Of a stretch of 64,000 bases of DNA, positions 58,885 to 64,000 are shown piece after piece. The notes below the pieces were generated by a model. The model saw nothing but the letters and a program-made list of their open reading frames with translations, had not been told where the DNA came from and did no database searches. This DNA comes from Lycorma delicatula. Lineage: Eukaryota > Arthropoda > Insecta > Hemiptera > Fulgoridae. The stretch covers positions 12,611,730 through 12,675,729 of the forward strand of contig NC_134456.1 of assembly GCF_047948215.1 (NCBI RefSeq), given 5' to 3'. How positions within the stretch are numbered: position 1 is the first letter of the stretch; every line of letters starts with the position of its first letter. The translations under genes were made by a program, and so were the position numbers.

Positions 58885-60503
58885 AAAATATTATTAATTC
58901 ATCTCGCAATTCCAATAACCGGGTTAACGCTTTTCCTCCGTGATAATTGTTTGACTTATGTATGCAAAAGAAGAGATTTTTTCTTTTCGCCCATTTCATC
59001 GCTTAGTTTATCAAACAGCCTATTCTGTAACAGCCGACTTTTAATAAAATTAACCATTTTTACAGCTTTACAAAGAATTTGTTTGAAATTTTCCTGTACA
59101 TTTTTTGAGGCAAAGCATGCCTGTGAAGGAAGCAGGGTGTCGATTTCGCCCTTGGTATAAGACAATATTTTTATTTTTTCAGAAATCCACTGTTCTTTCC
59201 TTTTATCGCCTTTGTACCATCACTACATACTGCAATACATTTTGTCCAATGTATGTAATTTTCCTGTAATTTGTAATAGTTTTTAGTAGCTTCATAAAAA
59301 ACATAAAAAAAACATTTTGCTGTTGGATGACCAGGTATTGATTTGCAAAACAACATATTTTCTTTGACTGATTTGTCCTATAGCATTCATATCTCACAAA
59401 TCATAAGAACTGAGAAATGTTTGCCACATCTGTTGATTCATAAAATTGAATTCTAAAAAATTCACTTGAACTCACTTGTTATCTGATTGCGAACATCGAC
59501 AGCCAGGTCATCGATTCACCTTGATACTGTGTCATTGGAAAACTGAATTTTTTTCAATTTTTTTTTATTCTTCCACGCCCAATAAAACACTGACCATATC
59601 AATTACAGCAGGCAGTATGAGTTTTTCTCTAATTGTATGGGGTTTGGACATCTTAGTTACTTTTAATGATACAAGATATGATGCTTCAAGTGTACTTTTA
59701 TCACTGTGGCTTGATTTACAAATAGAAGTTTTTTGATTTCTTATTTATTACAGTAAATATTTTCTTTTGAAAAATTCCAAGGGTTTGCTTTTTTGATCCG
59801 GATGTTTAGTTTCAAAGTGTCAAATTAATTTTGATGGTTGCATGTTTTCATTGGAGAAGACTTCAAAAGCAAACAATGCTCTGTGACTTTCCATCCATTG
59901 ATGTAAAACCGAAATTTAAATAACTAACATAATATAATCTTGTCTTTTTATCCATAGATTCACTGGATGTAGATGGTTCAGTTCGTTTGTTTACAAATTT
60001 ATCCATTTTGCATAAGAATCTAATTGAAAAAAAAAAACAATTACACTGTTTGATTGCACACTAAAAAAACTAAAAACCTCAATTATTATTTTCAATGAAA
60101 CTACACTTTTATAAACTGAAATAAAGCCACCAGATGTACGCTTTGCATATGAAACTAAACTGACATTCTGCAATCCCTTATGCCTCTTTTTTACTGCTGA
60201 GAGCATGATGTGTTCAAACATATCATATGCATGTTTGACATGATGCTCTCACAGGGAATATTATGCAAGCAGACCAAATTACAAGGAGCACGTACACATT
60301 AATTTGGAACCTGTAAATTGCTAAATTGCTCATGTTTGTATACTTCATTCATGCATGTTCATACCTGTTGCTATCAACACAGCTAAATAATTTAACTAGG
60401 TTTCATTTATTTGTGGTTATGGGAAGGGGGTCGTGAAATATTCATTACTTCAATATTTTTACTTACTTTCTGGGGGTCACCTAAAAATATTGAGAATCAT
60501 TAA
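58885..60503 (-). mobile_element. hAT transposon relic (ZBED5/SCAND3-like)
   Basis: The right end reads inward ATGATTCTCAATATTTTTAG, a decayed hAT terminal repeat. The minus-strand transposase starts near 60000 (MDKFVNKRTEPSTSSESMDK) and includes a BED-finger region (NFGFTSMDG, then in other frames VFSNENMQPSKLI and HFETKHPDQKSKPLEFFKR). Then come IHWTKCIAVCSDGTKAIKGK (catalytic-region block with CSDG), AVKMVNFIKSRLLQNRLFDK, LSDEMGEKKKSLLLHT and GKALTRLLELRDELI. Many frameshifts and stops. The C-terminal dimerisation part and left end are missing. Confidence 0.8.
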
Positions 60504-61848
60504 CTTAAATAGTATATTACTTAGTGTTTTTAAATTACACTGGTGAGTTTTTGTAAAATCTTATATATTTTTCTGTGTTGATTTAATTGAATATGAAATC
60601 AGAATTTTTTTATTGATCTTATTTCTTTTATTACCTTTATTATTTTTCAGTAAGTATCAAATTCACATGGTTAGAATTAATGAATTTAACTAATATTCTT
60701 AAGCAAATAGTTTTAGTTTATTTGCAATTAACTTGATAAATCAAATGGCGTACTTGGGTAAGACATCATACTCATAATTTTTTCATTTATACATTAGAAA
60801 CAACAGGAGTGTATGAATCATCATCACCATATTTATTTTCTTTTATGAACAGTTCATCATTGAATGATAATGTATTGTTTATATGTTTAGTATCATTGGT
60901 GTGTGTGTGTGTGTGTGTAAATGCATGTCATTTTGGATTCATGTTTGTTGCATGATGACATATGTTGATGTATGAGTGTGAGGTAGTGGGTTCTTGGTGC
61001 ATAGTTCAGTGTGAGATATTGTGAAAGACGGGTGTGTGTGCCGTCTTAAGCATTCATAGTGTTAAAATGTTACAATATCTTAAATATTTAAATGTTACAT
61101 AGTATTACAATGTCTTAGTATGCATTAAAATAAAATGTGATACAGTTCACTATTGTGTGTGTTCATTTAGTGAAAAAACAAAACATTATACTTTTATTTC
61201 TGTAGACTGGTGAGCAGTAGAAAGTAAACAGTAAACTGTATACAGGTTAGTGCAATATTTTTAATTACTTGAGTGCAAGTTCTCAAGCACGTAAGATTCA
61301 GTACTGCAACAGATTTTTTCTTTTAATATTCTATCTATAAAGCAAGTGTGCACGTGTATGTAAAAATGCATCCATATTTGTAATAGTCATCCAAACAATT
61401 TTTACTTTTTCAAAGATTGTTCTATAGTAAGGTAACATTAAAATCTCAGAGAAGAAATTTAACTGTATTTATAAAAAGTCATGCAAACTATATTTTCAAT
61501 ATAAATTAGCTGATCAGGACAACTCCTCATATTTCTGCCCTTCATGTCTAATGCTGATGAATGTTTTAGCTGAATGGATCTCATTATTACATGCCATTTA
61601 CAATGTCAATGATTTGGAGAAAGCTAAAAAATTGTTATATTTAAATTTTTTATATAATAAAAATAACAGATGTTTTTGTTATGTCTAGACTAAACATTAC
61701 ATTAACTCACCAATATTTTCTCAGCTTCAAGGAAAGCAAAGGTCAGCTAGTAAATATATTTACTGAACCTCTCTTAATTAATTATTGAAAATTAAATGAT
61801 TTCATTTATGATCAAATTTTAGAAAGCCAAGTAGAAATACTGGCATCA
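60504..61848. other. unassigned AT-rich DNA with small GT microsatellite
   Basis: A (GT) run of about 18 bp lies at 60900-60918. No gene is recognised. Confidence 0.4.
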
Positions 61849-64000
61849 AGATTTTTTTTTTTTTTTGTCTTCAGTCATTTGACTGGTTTGATGCAGCTCT
61901 CCAAGATTCCCTATCTAGTGCTAGTCGTTTCATTTCAGTATACCCTCTACATCCTACATCCCCAACAATTTGTTTTACATACTCCAAACGTGGCCTGCCT
62001 ACACAATTTTTCCCTTCTACCTGTCCTTCCAATATTAAAGCGACTATTCCAGGATGCCTTAGTATGTGGCCTATAAGTCTGTCTCTTCTTTTAACTATAT
62101 TTTTCCAAATGCTTCTTTCTTCATCTATTTGCTGCAATACCTCTTCATTTGTCACTTTATCCACCCATCTGATTTTTAACATTCTCCTATAGCACCACAT
62201 TTCAAAAGGTTCTAATCTTTTCTTCTCAGATACTCCGATTGTCCAAATTTCACTTCCATATAAAGCGACACTCCAAACATACACTTTCAAAAATCTTTTC
62301 CGGACATTTAAATTAATTTTTGATGTAAACAAATTATATTTCTTACTGAAGGCTCGTTTAGCTTGTGCTATTCGGCATTTTATATCGCTCCTGCTTCGTC
62401 CATCTTTAGTAATTTTACTTCCCAAATAACAAAATTCTTCTACCTCCATAATCTTTTCTCCTCCTATTTTCACATTCAGCGGTCCATCTTTGTTATTTCT
62501 ACTACATTTCATTACAATATATTCCACCCATCTATCGACTTTACCTTTCGTATTATATATTGGTGTACCATCTTTGTTTAACACATTATTAGATTTTAAT
62601 TTATGTACCCCAAAATTTTCCTTAACTTTCCTGTATGCTCCGTCTATTTTACCAATGTTCATTTCTCTTTCCACTTCTGAACACTTTTCTTTAATCCACT
62701 CTTCTTTCACCAGTTTGCACTTCCTGTTTATAGCATTTCTTAATTTCCGATAGTTCCTTTTACTTTCTTCATCACTAGCATTCTTATATTTTCTACGTTC
62801 ATCCATCAGCTGCAATATATCGTCTGAAACCCAAGGTTTTCTACCGGTTCTCTTTATTCCGCCTAAGTTTGCTTCTGCTGATTTAAGAATTTCCTTTTTA
62901 ACATTCACCCATTCTTCTTCTACATTTTCTACCTTATCTTTTTTACTCAGACCTCTTGCGATGTCCTCCTCAAAAATCTTCTTTACCTCCTCTTCCTCAA
63001 GCTTCTCTAAATTCCACCGATTCATCTGACACCTTTTCTTCAGGTTTTTAAACCCCAATTTACATTTCATTATCACCAAATTATGGTCGCTATCAATGTC
63101 TGCTCCAGGGTAAGTTTTGCAGTCAACGAGTTGATTTCTAAATCTTTGCTTAACCATGATATAATCTATCTGATACCTTCCAGTATCGCCTGGCTTTTTC
63201 CAAGTGTATATTCTTCTATTATGTTTTTTAAATTGGGTGTTGGCAATTACTAAATTATACTTCGTGCAAAATTCTATAAGTCGGTCCCCTCTTTCATTCC
63301 TTTTTCCCAGCCCGTATTCACCCACTATATTTCCTTCCTTGCCTTTTCCAATGCTTGCATTCCAATCTCCAACTATTATTAAATTTTCATCTCCTTTTAC
63401 GTGTTTAATTGCTTCATCAATCTCTTCGTATACACACTCTACCTCATCATCATCATGGGCGCTTGTAGGCATATAGACGTTAACAATCGTTGTCGGTTTA
63501 GGTTTTGATTTTATCCTTATTACAATGATTCTATCGCTATGCGTTTTGAAATACTCCACTCTCCTCCCTATCTTCTTGTTCATCACGAAACCTACTCCTG
63601 CCTGCTCATTATTTGACGCTGAGTTAATTACTCTAAAATCACCTGACCAAAAGTCGCCTTCCTCTTCCCACCGAACCTCACTAATTCCTACTATATCCAC
63701 ATTTATCCTATCCATTTCTCTTTTTAAATTTTCCAGGCTACCAACCTTTTTCAAGCTTCTAACATTCCACGCTCCGACTCGTAGAATGTTATTTTTTAAT
63801 TTTCTGGTGACCCCTTCCTTAGTAGTCCCCACCCGGAGATCCGAACGGGGGACTATTTTACCTCCGGAATATTTTACCAAGGAAGGCGCCTCCATTATTG
63901 CTATGTGAAAATGCAGAGAGCCACATTTTCTTGGAAAAAAAGCAGCTGTAGTTTTCCATTGCTTTCAGCTGCGCAGTACTCAGAGGACTGAGTGATGTTG
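61849..64000 (-). mobile_element. RTE-like LINE copy E, internally deleted, reaches window edge
   Basis: On the minus strand it runs from a 5' UTR-like region (beyond 63895, including GTGGCTCTCTGCATTTTC) through a 674-codon ORF to the family 3' end and an A-tail (poly-T on plus, 61852-61866). Aligned with copy A it lacks about 900 bp between 62516 and 62517, the reverse transcriptase core. It is the only copy here that is not 5'-truncated as far as can be seen; the true 5' end may lie outside the window. Confidence 0.9.
61871..63895 (-). CDS. endonuclease-only RTE-like protein (RT core deleted in frame)
   Basis: The 674-codon frame starts MEAPSLVKYSGGKIVPRSD. Residues ~35-285 form an apurinic-type endonuclease with all key motifs: VGAWNVRSL, ISEVRW, IIVGDWNASIG, YQIDYIM and IDSDHNLVIM. 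A charged linker (~290-455) includes GRKPWVSDDILQLMDE. At residue ~460 VDRWVEYI joins directly to VMKCSRNN, and the usual C-terminal region follows to ESWRAASNQSND. In copy A these two points are separated by about 900 bp encoding the reverse transcriptase, including the FADD block. A full-length family protein would be roughly 300 residues longer. No stop or frameshift is present. It could nick DNA but not copy RNA. Confidence 0.85.
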   Translation of the reverse strand: MEAPSLVKYSGGKIVPRSDLRVGTTKEGVTRKLKNNILRVGAWNVRSLKKVGSLENLKREMDRINVDIVGISEVRWEEEGDFWSGDFRVINSASNNEQAGVGFVMNKKIGRRVEYFKTHSDRIIVIRIKSKPKPTTIVNVYMPTSAHDDDEVECVYEEIDEAIKHVKGDENLIIVGDWNASIGKGKEGNIVGEYGLGKRNERGDRLIEFCTKYNLVIANTQFKKHNRRIYTWKKPGDTGRYQIDYIMVKQRFRNQLVDCKTYPGADIDSDHNLVIMKCKLGFKNLKKRCQMNRWNLEKLEEEEVKKIFEEDIARGLSKKDKVENVEEEWVNVKKEILKSAEANLGGIKRTGRKPWVSDDILQLMDERRKYKNASDEESKRNYRKLRNAINRKCKLVKEEWIKEKCSEVEREMNIGKIDGAYRKVKENFGVHKLKSNNVLNKDGTPIYNTKGKVDRWVEYIVMKCSRNNKDGPLNVKIGGEKIMEVEEFCYLGSKITKDGRSRSDIKCRIAQAKRAFSKKYNLFTSKINLNVRKRFLKVYVWSVALYGSEIWTIGVSEKKRLEPFEMWCYRRMLKIRWVDKVTNEEVLQQIDEERSIWKNIVKRRDRLIGHILRHPGIVALILEGQVEGKNCVGRPRLEYVKQIVGDVGCRGYTEMKRLALDRESWRAASNQSND

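Noticed and set aside
63204..63908. Plus-strand frames over the endonuclease ORF
   Set aside because: They are shadows of the minus-strand 674-codon frame.

Overview
This 64-kb window is strongly AT-rich eukaryotic DNA, most likely from an insect. A hemipteran is a guess from the retrotransposon families, not something the sequence proves. Genes have introns, mobile elements are dense and mostly decayed, and there are microsatellites; no operons or bacterial-type genes are seen. Almost everything recognisable is a transposable element (TE) or a relic of one. The clear host sequence is three minus-strand exons of an SLC36/PAT-type amino acid transporter (3539-3663, 7256-7406, 9837-9923) that join in phase with GT..AG splice sites. 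A possible first exon of a membrane protein (56451-56540, +) is much weaker.

Layout. 1-10 kb: the transporter exons. Its introns hold a 5'-truncated RTE-like LINE (4146-6304) abutting half a mariner (6305-6960), and a Tc1-like element with matching ends (7691-9002). 10.9-13.4 kb: a decayed LINE copy with a gag-like ORF1 but no ORF2, carrying a 477-bp foldback MITE in its 3' UTR. 14.85-18.5 kb: a diverged direct duplication flanking another RTE-like fragment. 18-21.5 kb: LINE relics and a tRNA-derived SINE whose 3' tail resembles the tail of the gag-only LINEs. 22.47-23.61 kb: a pogo/Tigger deletion derivative. 24.4-25.2 kb: another RTE-like tail.

27.2-34.3 kb is the most complex part. Two inverted arms of about 1 kb enclose 4.6 kb holding a foldback mariner with an RTE-like copy nested inside it (14-bp target-site duplication), a LINE relic, and a DD41D Tc1/mariner element. 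36-40 kb holds a second DD41D element, an N-terminal piece of a third, and two copies of a tRNA-derived SINE, one with a twin-priming-like inversion. 42-46.9 kb holds a second gag-only LINE with poly(A), an AT microsatellite and pyrimidine-rich repeat, and the 3' end of an ORF2-bearing LINE with a similar 3' UTR and terminus. 47-61.8 kb is mostly unassigned, with a hAT (ZBED5/SCAND3-like) relic, a second hAT end and two LINE relics. 61.85-64 kb carries an RTE-like element with an open 674-codon ORF that keeps the endonuclease and C-terminus but has lost the reverse transcriptase core in frame.

No cellular pathway is encoded here. The biology on view is retroelement parasitism (gag-only LINEs and a SINE sharing a LINE 3' end; an endonuclease-only LINE derivative) and repeated generation of inverted or foldback structures.
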